Positions 1 to 12,749 of a stretch of DNA of 64,000 bases are shown one piece after another. The notes under the pieces were generated by a model, which was not told the DNA's origin, searched no databases, and saw only the letters and a program-made list of their open reading frames with translations. The first letter of the stretch is position 1. Every line of letters begins with the position of its first letter. Source of the DNA: Bradyrhizobium macuxiense (GTDB taxonomy: Bacteria > Pseudomonadota > Alphaproteobacteria > Rhizobiales > Xanthobacteraceae); the NCBI RefSeq assembly GCF_007993935.1, contig NZ_VITY01000003.1:636159-700158 (forward strand). The letters run 5' to 3'. Position numbers and translations under genes: made by a program.

Positions 1-1233
1 TCGCTCCCCGCCGACCCCCTGAAGCAGGCAGACTCCAAGATTGAAGGCCGCGGCGAGGTCGCCACCGGCGGCGGTTTTCCTGAACCAGTCGGTCACCGGG
101 GGCCGCCCGCCGGGCATAGCGAGACCCGCGAGTAGCTGTTGCGCGAGAGTGATCTGGGCGCTGCTGTCTCCAGCATCGGCCGCTGCGTGCAACCATCTTG
201 CGGCCTCTTCGGCGTCGGTGGGCACTCCCGCGCCGGTCATATAGAACGAGCTCAGGGAGCGAGCCGCGGTTGCGCTGCCGGCCTCCGCGGCGCGCCGGTA
301 CCAGCTCGCAGCTTCAGCGTAGTTCGGCGGCATCGCGCCGCCCTTGGTGTAGAGATCGCCGATCATCTCGGCCGCGCGAGCATCTCCCGCGAGCGCAGCG
401 CGTCTCAACCAGGATTCTCCGAGTACCGGATCCGGGGTCACGGTCCTGCCTTCGATCAGGGCTGCTCCCCATTTCATCTGGGCGGTGCGGTGCCCGAGCT
501 CTGCGGCCTTTCGAAAATGCTCGGCTGCACTGGCTGGATCTTTCTCGATGCCGGTTCCCTCTTCGGCGAGAACGCCGAACATGTAGAGAGCCGACGGAAT
601 CCCGGTCGCGGCAGCGGCGCGAATATGCTCGGCGATCTCCGCCTTGCGTTCCGAGAGCCTGACATCACCGGCTAGCGTCAGCGCGTAACCGAGGTGGCCC
701 TGCGCGCAGCCGCCGGAAGCCGAACGTTGATAGCAGTCGCGCGCCTCGTCCAGATTGCGCAGATGCTCAGGACCGTAGGTCAAGACATAGCCGAGCAAGG
801 CCAAGCCTTCCGCCGAGCCGGCATGTGCCGCCATATGAGCCCATTTGTGCGCAGCTTCGAAATCGGGGGCGGCGCTGCTGGCGACATTCGTTGCAGTCGC
901 AGAAAAGAGCCGCGCTGCGCCCTCGCCGGCGCTCGTCTCCGGAGCGGACGCCAGCCCCTGCACGAGCAGCGCCGCGAGCAAACATTGGGCCTCGACGCTG
1001 CCACGCAAAGCTGCCTGCTCCAGCCAGCGCACAGCCTCGGCCGGGCTGTAAGGCACGCCTGATCCCTGCAGGTAGAGCCGGCCGATCTGATACGCAGCCT
1101 CAGGCAAGCCCGCCTGGGCGGCCTGCGCGAGCAGTGGCAGAGCTTCCGTGAACTGCTCTTTCTCGAGCAGCCCCAGGCCGCGCCGCAACGCGGCCGCTGG
1201 CGAGGCTTTGCCGATCAGTCGATCAAACAGCAT
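1..1233 (-). CDS. SEL1-repeat (TPR-like) protein, 3' end outside window
   Basis: Reading leftward from ATG at 1233 gives an uninterrupted frame of 411 codons that runs off the left edge. It is made almost entirely of about 36-residue SEL1-type helical repeats of the form A-x-x-x-G-x-x-Y-x-x-G-x-G-V-x-x-D/N-x-x-x-A-x-x-W, for example the segments around YQIGRLYLQGSGV and MFGVLAEEGTGI. SEL1 proteins are protein-interaction scaffolds; no catalytic motif or signal peptide is visible. It starts 39 nt after the HlyD-type adaptor gene on the same strand, so it is probably the last visible gene of the type I secretion operon and may be an assembly or quality-control partner of the exporter (inference). 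An in-frame TTG two codons upstream is an alternative start. Confidence 0.85.
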   Translation of the reverse strand, partial: MLFDRLIGKASPAAALRRGLGLLEKEQFTEALPLLAQAAQAGLPEAAYQIGRLYLQGSGVPYSPAEAVRWLEQAALRGSVEAQCLLAALLVQGLASAPETSAGEGAARLFSATATNVASSAAPDFEAAHKWAHMAAHAGSAEGLALLGYVLTYGPEHLRNLDEARDCYQRSASGGCAQGHLGYALTLAGDVRLSERKAEIAEHIRAAAATGIPSALYMFGVLAEEGTGIEKDPASAAEHFRKAAELGHRTAQMKWGAALIEGRTVTPDPVLGESWLRRAALAGDARAAEMIGDLYTKGGAMPPNYAEAASWYRRAAEAGSATAARSLSSFYMTGAGVPTDAEEAARWLHAAADAGDSSAQITLAQQLLAGLAMPGGRPPVTDWFRKTAAGGDLAAAFNLGVCLLQGVGGER

Positions 1234-1272
1234 ATGCAAACCGCTTTATCGTTCGTCGCAGACTGTTGAGGT

Positions 1273-2673
1273 TCAGGGCTCCCGCATCGCTTCCTGGGTC
1301 ACCGGCAGCATCAGTCCGAGCAGATATTTGAGGACCGTGCGTTGCCCGACCTTGATGTCCGCAGTCACGGGCATGCCAGGCACCAGCTTAAAGCCCGCAG
1401 GCACGTCGTGCAAAGCCATCCGGTCGAGGCTGATCCGGCCGCGATAGAACGGCTCCGTCGTCGCGGCTGCGGGAATTGCGCTCGTCGGATTGCGCGCTTC
1501 AGCCTGCGCATTGAAGGCATCGGGGCTCACCACGTGGACGGTACCCTCCGCCATGCCGTATTGCGAATACGGAAAGGTGTCGAATTTAATCGCGACCGGA
1601 TCGTTGACGTGGACAAAGCCGTTGTCCCGGCCAGGAATGTTGGCTTCCACTTCAAGCGGCGCATCCGTGGGCACCAGCGTGATGAATTGCTGTCCCGACT
1701 GCATCACCGATCCGACCGATACTTTCGAGACCGCCTGGACGATCGCATCCACATTGCTGCGCAGCTCGACCAGCTTCCGGCGCAGCTTCGCCTTGGCGAC
1801 GAGCTCGCGGGTGTTCGCCGCCTTGACCGAACTCTCCTGCAGCTTCTGCGACGTTTCGGCCTTCCAGCCGCGGATGAAGCCATCCCGTTCGGAAGCGAGC
1901 GCAGATTGGTCGCGCTTGGCGCCCTCGCCGGTCGCGACGGCGTTGGCGAGAGCGCGCTCCATCTCCACGCGGGTATCCTTGGCGATCAGCGAGTTCAACC
2001 GGCTGCCGGTCTGGGTTGCCTCCAGCTTCCTGCGCATGTCCTCGATGCTCTGCGCGACATCAAGACGTTCGCGATAGCCGGCCGCGTCCGAGTTCGAGCG
2101 GGCGATCACCGAATCGAGCTCTTTGAGCTTCTGATCGTAATTCTGCAGTTTCAGATCGAACTGCGCATGGCGATGCTCGAAGATCGAGGCCTGCAGCATC
2201 CAATGCGGATCGCTGCCGTCGAACTTGAACGCCTGGCCATCCGCTTCGGCACGCAACCGCGCGACTTCAGCGTCGAGGCTGCTGGCCTGATCTTCGAGCG
2301 CGACGAGGTCGGCTTCCGCAAACGTCGGATCAAGCCTGGCGAGCACGTCGCCGGCATGCACACGTTGTCCCTCCCGCACCTCGATCGACCGCACGATCGA
2401 GGTTTCGAGCGGCTGTACCAGAATAGTTGGCGCCTGGGAGACGACGATGCCTCGCGCCGAAACCACCTGATCGACCGGCAATACGCTGGCGATCACGATC
2501 AGGGCGAGCACCATGCTGGCCACCAGCCAGACCATGTGCTGTGCCGAGCGCGGGATCGGGGTGTTGATGATGGCCGTCGAGGGTTGCTGAAACTCGAGGA
2601 TGATCGGCAGGGTCGGATCATTTTTCCGCGAACCGAACAGGGTCGGCAATGACGGCGTGTGGACGTCGCTCAT
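1273..2673 (-). CDS. Type I secretion periplasmic adaptor (HlyD/PrtE family membrane fusion protein)
   Basis: This 466-residue protein has the full adaptor layout: a short cytoplasmic N-terminus, one membrane segment at about residues 46-66, a first lipoyl-like half with the G-I-V-V and V-R-E-G-Q-R-V-H-A-G-D-V-L motifs (about 75-112), a long coiled-coil region (about 115-300), a second lipoyl half and a beta-barrel ending near G-M-P-V-T-A-D-I. Proteins of this family link an inner-membrane ABC exporter to an outer-membrane TolC-like channel. Its ATG overlaps the stop of the upstream ABC exporter gene by 4 nt, which indicates translational coupling and the same complex. No TolC-type gene lies in the window, so the channel must be encoded elsewhere. 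Confidence 0.93.
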   Translation of the reverse strand: MSDVHTPSLPTLFGSRKNDPTLPIILEFQQPSTAIINTPIPRSAQHMVWLVASMVLALIVIASVLPVDQVVSARGIVVSQAPTILVQPLETSIVRSIEVREGQRVHAGDVLARLDPTFAEADLVALEDQASSLDAEVARLRAEADGQAFKFDGSDPHWMLQASIFEHRHAQFDLKLQNYDQKLKELDSVIARSNSDAAGYRERLDVAQSIEDMRRKLEATQTGSRLNSLIAKDTRVEMERALANAVATGEGAKRDQSALASERDGFIRGWKAETSQKLQESSVKAANTRELVAKAKLRRKLVELRSNVDAIVQAVSKVSVGSVMQSGQQFITLVPTDAPLEVEANIPGRDNGFVHVNDPVAIKFDTFPYSQYGMAEGTVHVVSPDAFNAQAEARNPTSAIPAAATTEPFYRGRISLDRMALHDVPAGFKLVPGMPVTADIKVGQRTVLKYLLGLMLPVTQEAMREP

Positions 2674-5543
2674 TGATCTGGTGCCCCCGTGACCAATCGC
2701 GGCGCCGCGCTCGGCTTTGGCGCCGTGACATGACGATTTTGCTGATTCCAGAGCTGGCGGTAGATCGCACAGCGCTCCACCAGGACGTCATGCCTGCCGT
2801 AATCGACGATGCGACCCTGGTCCAACACCAGGATGTGATCGCAATCGACCAGGGACGACAGCCGATGCGAAACGATGATCATGGAGCGGCCGGTTGCGAT
2901 CCGCTCCAGGTTGGCGGTGACCACCGCTTCGCTTTCCGGATCGAGAGCACTTGTTGCCTCATCCAGAATGAGAATCCGCGGGTCGGTGATCAGGGCCCGC
3001 GCGATCGCAAGACGTTGACGCTGACCGCCTGACAGGTTGGGTGAGCCTTCCTCGATATAGGTATCGAAGCCGTTCGGCATCCGCTCGATGAACTCCTCCG
3101 CGCCGGCGAGCCGCGCGGCGTACACGGCGTCCGACAGCGTCAGGCCGGGGCGCCCCGCGATGATGTTGTCGCGGATCGAACCGCGAAACAGAAAGTTCTC
3201 CTGCAGCACGACGCCCAGACTCTGGCGCAGATGGCGCAGATCTACATCACGCAAATCGACGCCGTCGATCTTCACGAAGCCCTTGTAGTCGCGATTGATC
3301 CCTTGCAGCAGACGGGTAATCGTCGACTTGCCGGAGCCGCTGCGTCCGACAATTCCGAGTGTCGTTCCGGCCGGCATCGCGAAGGTAACGCGGTCCAGCG
3401 CCGGCACGGTCGTGTTGCTGTAGGTGAAGGTAACGTCCTGAAACGAAATTTCGCCGGCGAATTTTGGCCGCAGCCCGGCCGATCGCGCATTGCTTTCGGT
3501 CGGCCGGTTGAGCACCGACGCCGCCTCGCCAATGGCCGCACCGATCTCCTCGTATTCCTCGATCAAGCGCGCCAGCCCGACAAGCGGCTGCGCCGCCCGG
3601 CCGGACAGCATCAAGAAGGCGAACAGGCCTCCGACCATGTAGCCGGACGGATCGTTCATGGCGATGTAGGCACCCAGCATCACGGTGCCGATAACCATGA
3701 TACGCTCGATCGGCGTCACCAGCGTCTGAGGCCAGTTGGAAAGCTTGCTGAACGCGAGCTGCCATTTGCCGACCTCGGCAATCCGCTCGTCCCACAACGA
3801 CCGGCGCTGCGGTTCGAGCGCCAGGGCCTTGACCGTCTTGATGCCGACGATGGTCTCGCCCAGCGTGGCCGACTTCCATGTCTCGGCCGTGGTGACCCGG
3901 GAATACATCTCGCGCATCGGCTTGAGGTAAGCCAGAATGATCAGCAGGATCATGAAGGCGCAACCGAGCACGATGCTGGCCAGAATCGGGCTCAGGTAAA
4001 ACAGGAACGGCAACAGGACGCAGAGCGTCATGAGATCCAGGAATGTGGTCAGCAGACGTCCGGTCAGGAACTGCCGCACTTTGTAGACCTGGGCTATGCG
4101 AAACATGGTCTCGCCCGCAGGATGTCTCTCAAAATAGTCGAGCGGCAAGCGCAACAGCCGATTGAAGACGTGCAGATTGAGCCGCGCATCAAGACGCGCG
4201 CCGACCACCGCGATGATCAGGCGGCGGGCATGACCCAGGATCGCCTCGTACACCACGACCACCGCCATCACCGTGGCCAGCAGGATCAAGGTCGAGGTGC
4301 TGTGGAATTGCAGCACCTTGTTCACCATCGTCATCACCAGCAGCGGAGGGAAAATGGTGAGGAAGCTGATGGTGACCGAAGCTATTCCGATGTCGCGCAG
4401 CGATCGATGTTCCTGCAGCACCAGCTCCGACAACCAGCGCAAGCTGAATGGCGCGTCGGCCGCGACGTGTCCGCGATTGGCGCGTACCAGGATCGCCTCG
4501 CCCTCCCAGACCTGGGCGAGGCGCAATTCATCGACCGCGACAGGCCGTGCCTCCGGTGGGGCGCCGGGGTCTCGCATCAGCAGGACGTGTTGCTCGGCAT
4601 TGACGCCGACCATCAGCCCGGCGCTGCCATCCTTGAACAGCAGGACCACCGGTTCGTCGCTGCTCATGCGCAGCAAGTTGCGCCAGCCGGTGCGAATGGC
4701 GCGTGACCATAGCCCCGCGTTTTGCGCCCACTCCGACATCGACGCGGCCGATGGGAGCGATTGTGATGCGTCACCTCTGAACTCGTTGACGTCGAGTTCG
4801 ACGCCGTGGTGACGCGCCACCTGGATCAAAGCCTGCAAGCGGACCTGGCGCAGCGGGTTTGAGCCGCCATCGACGGCCTCGCTCGGCGTGGCGGGACCGA
4901 TGTTCAGAACTGTTTGGCCCGTCTTGTCGACGCCCGGCTCCCGTGCCGATCTGCCGGAAGTCTCCTTTGTCCACGCAGAAACGAAACGGGAGGCGCGCCG
5001 CGCGATCTGCGGCCTTATCCCCGCGAACGCCGCGACCACGTGGCTGGTGGCGAACTTGGCCCCGTCACGCAGCCGGGGAACAACGCGTGTCCAGGCGTCG
5101 CGAGCTGCCCGGGCAAGCTCACCCCTGCCCTTGCGCTGGGCGGAAGACCGCCGTTGCGGCAGCCGCGAAGGCGTTTGGTCCGCCTGCTTCGGGCCGTGCC
5201 CGGCACGCTTCGCCGGCGGGACTTGCGCAATTCTTGCTTCCGTGAGCGCGACTGTCGCGATTTTGAACTGAGCTTCTCGCCGGCCGAATGACGACGCCTG
5301 AACGCGTGCGTTGGCTTCGACCTGCATCACCGCTTCGTCAAATGCGCGCGCCTCCGCTTCGGCCTCTTCGCGTGTGAGGTCGTGGCGTTCCTGCAGACGA
5401 TCGGCGAGCAACGACCGGCCGCGACAATAGAGGTCATGTCGCCCTGCTTCGTCGCCAGGGCTCAAGCCGGCAATAGCCTTTTGCAGCAAGCGAACAAATT
5501 TGTTTTCGCCTGCCTGGTCGCTTCCACTACCTGGGCCGGCCAA
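2670..5543 (-). CDS. Type I secretion ABC exporter with degenerate C39-like domain
   Basis: This 957-residue exporter has four parts: a long N-terminal extension (1-215) with a charged helical stretch; a C39-peptidase-like domain (about 225-358); a six-helix transmembrane domain (about 380-650); and an ATPase domain with Walker A GRSGSGKS (733-740), the LSGGQ signature (837-841), Walker B ILILDE (857-862) and the H-loop His at 893. Where a true C39 protease has its catalytic Cys, this protein reads ALIQVARHHG, so the domain should bind rather than cut substrate, as in exporters of RTX-type cargo. The start is TTG at 5543, supported by GGAG with 7-nt spacing. It is translationally coupled to the adaptor gene. 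The linked collagen-like protein is the likely cargo (inference). Confidence 0.93.
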   Translation of the reverse strand: MAGPGSGSDQAGENKFVRLLQKAIAGLSPGDEAGRHDLYCRGRSLLADRLQERHDLTREEAEAEARAFDEAVMQVEANARVQASSFGRREAQFKIATVALTEARIAQVPPAKRAGHGPKQADQTPSRLPQRRSSAQRKGRGELARAARDAWTRVVPRLRDGAKFATSHVVAAFAGIRPQIARRASRFVSAWTKETSGRSAREPGVDKTGQTVLNIGPATPSEAVDGGSNPLRQVRLQALIQVARHHGVELDVNEFRGDASQSLPSAASMSEWAQNAGLWSRAIRTGWRNLLRMSSDEPVVLLFKDGSAGLMVGVNAEQHVLLMRDPGAPPEARPVAVDELRLAQVWEGEAILVRANRGHVAADAPFSLRWLSELVLQEHRSLRDIGIASVTISFLTIFPPLLVMTMVNKVLQFHSTSTLILLATVMAVVVVYEAILGHARRLIIAVVGARLDARLNLHVFNRLLRLPLDYFERHPAGETMFRIAQVYKVRQFLTGRLLTTFLDLMTLCVLLPFLFYLSPILASIVLGCAFMILLIILAYLKPMREMYSRVTTAETWKSATLGETIVGIKTVKALALEPQRRSLWDERIAEVGKWQLAFSKLSNWPQTLVTPIERIMVIGTVMLGAYIAMNDPSGYMVGGLFAFLMLSGRAAQPLVGLARLIEEYEEIGAAIGEAASVLNRPTESNARSAGLRPKFAGEISFQDVTFTYSNTTVPALDRVTFAMPAGTTLGIVGRSGSGKSTITRLLQGINRDYKGFVKIDGVDLRDVDLRHLRQSLGVVLQENFLFRGSIRDNIIAGRPGLTLSDAVYAARLAGAEEFIERMPNGFDTYIEEGSPNLSGGQRQRLAIARALITDPRILILDEATSALDPESEAVVTANLERIATGRSMIIVSHRLSSLVDCDHILVLDQGRIVDYGRHDVLVERCAIYRQLWNQQNRHVTAPKPSAAPRLVTGAPDQ

Positions 5544-5669
5544 TATAAATCTCCAATCGAAATATGCGGTATTTTTTCACTATGCCTCGGCGAAATCAAC
5601 GTTTTTGAGCCGGATCGACTCTGGAAGTCCGGTGTTTGGTTTACGTCACGCGCCTGGATCTCGCCGCGT

Positions 5670-6539
5670 TCAGGCGAGTCCAAACAATTGTTCCAGACGA
5701 GACGGCAATGCTCCGCCCGCCCCTATTTCCGTACAGCTTCGTTTCCAGCGCGCGAGATAGGCATCAATCGGGAGCGAGCTGCGTTCCGGCCAGCGATTGA
5801 GCGCGCCGATATCCTCGATGCAAGCGCGATCGCTCTCGTAGACGGCCAGGATGCCCTGAATTGCCGGCCCGCGCGAAACCGGCTGCCCTGCTTCGAGCTG
5901 CTCCCGGTTCGTATGCAGCCACGATGCTGCGTTTTCCGATGAACCCGCGGAACTATCCGGCTTGTCGGGCCGAAGCAGGTCGACCCGGTATTTCCGGATC
6001 GCGCCGGCAAAGGCTTGATCGTCGGCGAACGGCGGCGATCGTTCCCAATTGTCGGCGAGCAGCCGGAGCCCATGAATGGAAAAAGTCTCGACCAAGGCTT
6101 CTTCAAGCCATTGGGTCGGCAGCCGCGGTTTTGCCGAGAACTGCCAGCTGTTGGCGAAGACATGCCCGAGCTCGTGGCCGAACTGATAGGCAGTCTTGCA
6201 CCAATCGGCCGCTCCGACGTTCAAGATGATCGAAGCAGCCTGCGGCTGATCACGATGCAGCCAGACGGCGGGCGGGCCCTGATGATGGTTCTCGATCAAC
6301 AACTTTGCGGGCTGACGATCGGACAACAGGCGAAGCTTGCCGAGATTGACGGCCCTGACCCGCGTCAACACGCGCAACGCCGCCTCGCCGTAGCTCCAAT
6401 CGCCGAGCAACTGGATCGGCACGGTCAGCAGATTGCTCGTGCTTGCACGCGCGGACACGGTGCTCCCGCTGGCAACAAGTGCGGCCGTCGTCAGCTTCAA
6501 GAAGCGACGCCGGCCAATTGCGCTCGAACCTAACATCAT
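5670..6539 (-). CDS. Tat-exported HExxH putative metalloprotein/peptidase
   Basis: The N-terminus starting MMLGSS is followed by a twin-arginine signal (GRRRFLKL plus a hydrophobic stretch ending near VSARAS), which predicts export of a folded protein. The mature part has a zinc-type motif HELGH (residues 122-126 from this start) and a downstream Glu-rich helix WLEEALVE that could supply a third ligand, as in gluzincins. I do not recognise a named family. Counted from an in-frame TTG at 6590 the product would be 306 residues; ATG at 6539 is preferred because the Tat signal begins there and a strong hairpin occupies 6551-6576. It lies directly downstream of the collagen-like gene and upstream of the exporter, which suggests processing or anchoring of the secreted protein (inference). 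Confidence 0.78.
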   Translation of the reverse strand: MMLGSSAIGRRRFLKLTTAALVASGSTVSARASTSNLLTVPIQLLGDWSYGEAALRVLTRVRAVNLGKLRLLSDRQPAKLLIENHHQGPPAVWLHRDQPQAASIILNVGAADWCKTAYQFGHELGHVFANSWQFSAKPRLPTQWLEEALVETFSIHGLRLLADNWERSPPFADDQAFAGAIRKYRVDLLRPDKPDSSAGSSENAASWLHTNREQLEAGQPVSRGPAIQGILAVYESDRACIEDIGALNRWPERSSLPIDAYLARWKRSCTEIGAGGALPSRLEQLFGLA

Positions 6540-6550
6540 CTGGTTGACCA

Positions 6551-6576
6551 GGAACGGGCGCCGTAGCGCCCGTTCC
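6551..6576 (-). other. Intercistronic hairpin between the collagen-like and HExxH genes
   Basis: A perfect 10-bp inverted repeat (arms 6551-6560 and 6567-6576, GGAACGGGCG/CGCCCGTTCC, 6-nt loop) lies just after the stop codon of the giant gene. No T-run follows on the minus strand, so it is more likely an RNA 3'-end stabiliser or processing site than an intrinsic terminator. Confidence 0.6.
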
Positions 6577-6593
6577 GCTGCTCCTCGCAACCG

Positions 6594-11879
<5,286 letters not shown>

Positions 11880-11881
11880 TC

Positions 11882-11917
11882 AAAAAAAGAAGCCGCCCGG
11901 CAAAGAGCTCAGGCGGC
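11882..11917 (-). terminator. Intrinsic terminator after the small domain gene
   Basis: On the minus strand GCCGCC (11917-11912) pairs with GGCGGC (11897-11892) and is followed by a T-rich run at 11888-11882. The hairpin begins at the stop codon of the small upstream gene and lies 66 nt before the collagen start, so it could end the upstream transcript or act as an attenuator for the giant gene. Confidence 0.7.
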
Positions 11918-12313
11918 GCGCCCGCTTGTTCCACCTGACGGCGGAGTGTCTAAATCACTTCGTACTGCAAGAAATTCGGCGGGTTTGAACTCGCCGTTAG
12001 ATTGAAACGTTCCGATGTCGTAGGCGCCGGACAGGCGCGCAACCTTGAGCCGGATCTCGACGCGGTTGAACTGGTTCGATGCGTCGGGAAGCGTAACCTG
12101 CGACACGATCGCCTTGCTGCTGCGATCGATGATGAAATACGTGATGTTCCCCGTCGTCTGCCCGCGCGGCAAGTTCCCGGTCACCAGGATTTCGTGAAGG
12201 CCGATCGCGGAGAGTACACCGGCATATGAATCGATACCGGTAGCCGTGATCGGCGGTCGGGCATGCTCGCGTTTCGGAGAAACCTTCGGCTTACCGGCAC
12301 AATCATTCGACAT
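11909..12313 (-). CDS. Small protein resembling the post-DUF4347 domain of the collagen-like protein
   Basis: From ATG at 12313 the product is 134 residues; an in-frame TTG at 12394 would give 161. Residues from SYAGVLS onward line up with the segment of the neighbouring giant protein that begins TYAGVLS: both continue with an L-x-G-x-L strand, a T-T/N turn, a Y-x-x-x-x-S strand, a V-x-L-P run and a hydrophobic strand before a Y-x-I motif. No collagen repeats or signal peptide are present. It is followed by a hairpin terminator. It may be a free-standing paralogue or a duplication remnant that binds or caps the large protein (inference). The true start is uncertain. Confidence 0.65.
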   Translation of the reverse strand: MSNDCAGKPKVSPKREHARPPITATGIDSYAGVLSAIGLHEILVTGNLPRGQTTGNITYFIIDRSSKAIVSQVTLPDASNQFNRVEIRLKVARLSGAYDIGTFQSNGEFKPAEFLAVRSDLDTPPSGGTSGRAA

Positions 12314-12394
12314 GCAATAACTCGACACGCTACCCGCGATCTCTCCGAGCCAAAATGCCGGAGCAAAATCGTCAGTTTGAAAAACCCCACCCAA

Positions 12395-12749
12395 GCAGCA
12401 CCGGCAGCTGCGTTGGTCTCAAATCTCAATAGCAACTAGCAGCAATAAAAATTAACCACGAAAGGCAAGCCTTCCAGAAGCGGCTCTTTTAAAGCGGATT
12501 AGAACGGGAGCTGCAAGAGATTTTTAATTAATGCGTGTGCGAGCGAGGGAACTCCCGAACAAATACGGGGCCTCCTCGTCAACCCGCGCGATTCACCGTA
12601 AAGGACCTTTGCGCTCCTCCTTCGGCGAATTTGGATTAATGTGAAAGTATCGGGGGACGCGGACGAAGATTGCTCGTCCGTCTCGATCGGACCGGCATAT
12701 TTCGCCGGCCTGGCGCAGGGATTAACCGCAAATCATAGAGTTCGCGACA
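12395..12749. promoter_or_regulatory. Divergent intergenic region between secretion and glycosyltransferase clusters
   Basis: No gene is supported in this 355-bp stretch. Its left half (12420-12540) is clearly AT-richer than the surroundings, including the run GATTTTTAATTAAT, and is the natural place for the divergent promoters. A small hairpin, CCGGC/GCCGG around 12690-12706, lies near the plus-strand gene. No specific operator was recognised. Confidence 0.4.

Noticed and set aside
1342..2652. A 436-residue plus-strand frame opposite the HlyD-type adaptor
   Set aside because: An Arg/His/Asp-rich shadow; the minus strand encodes a coherent membrane fusion protein.
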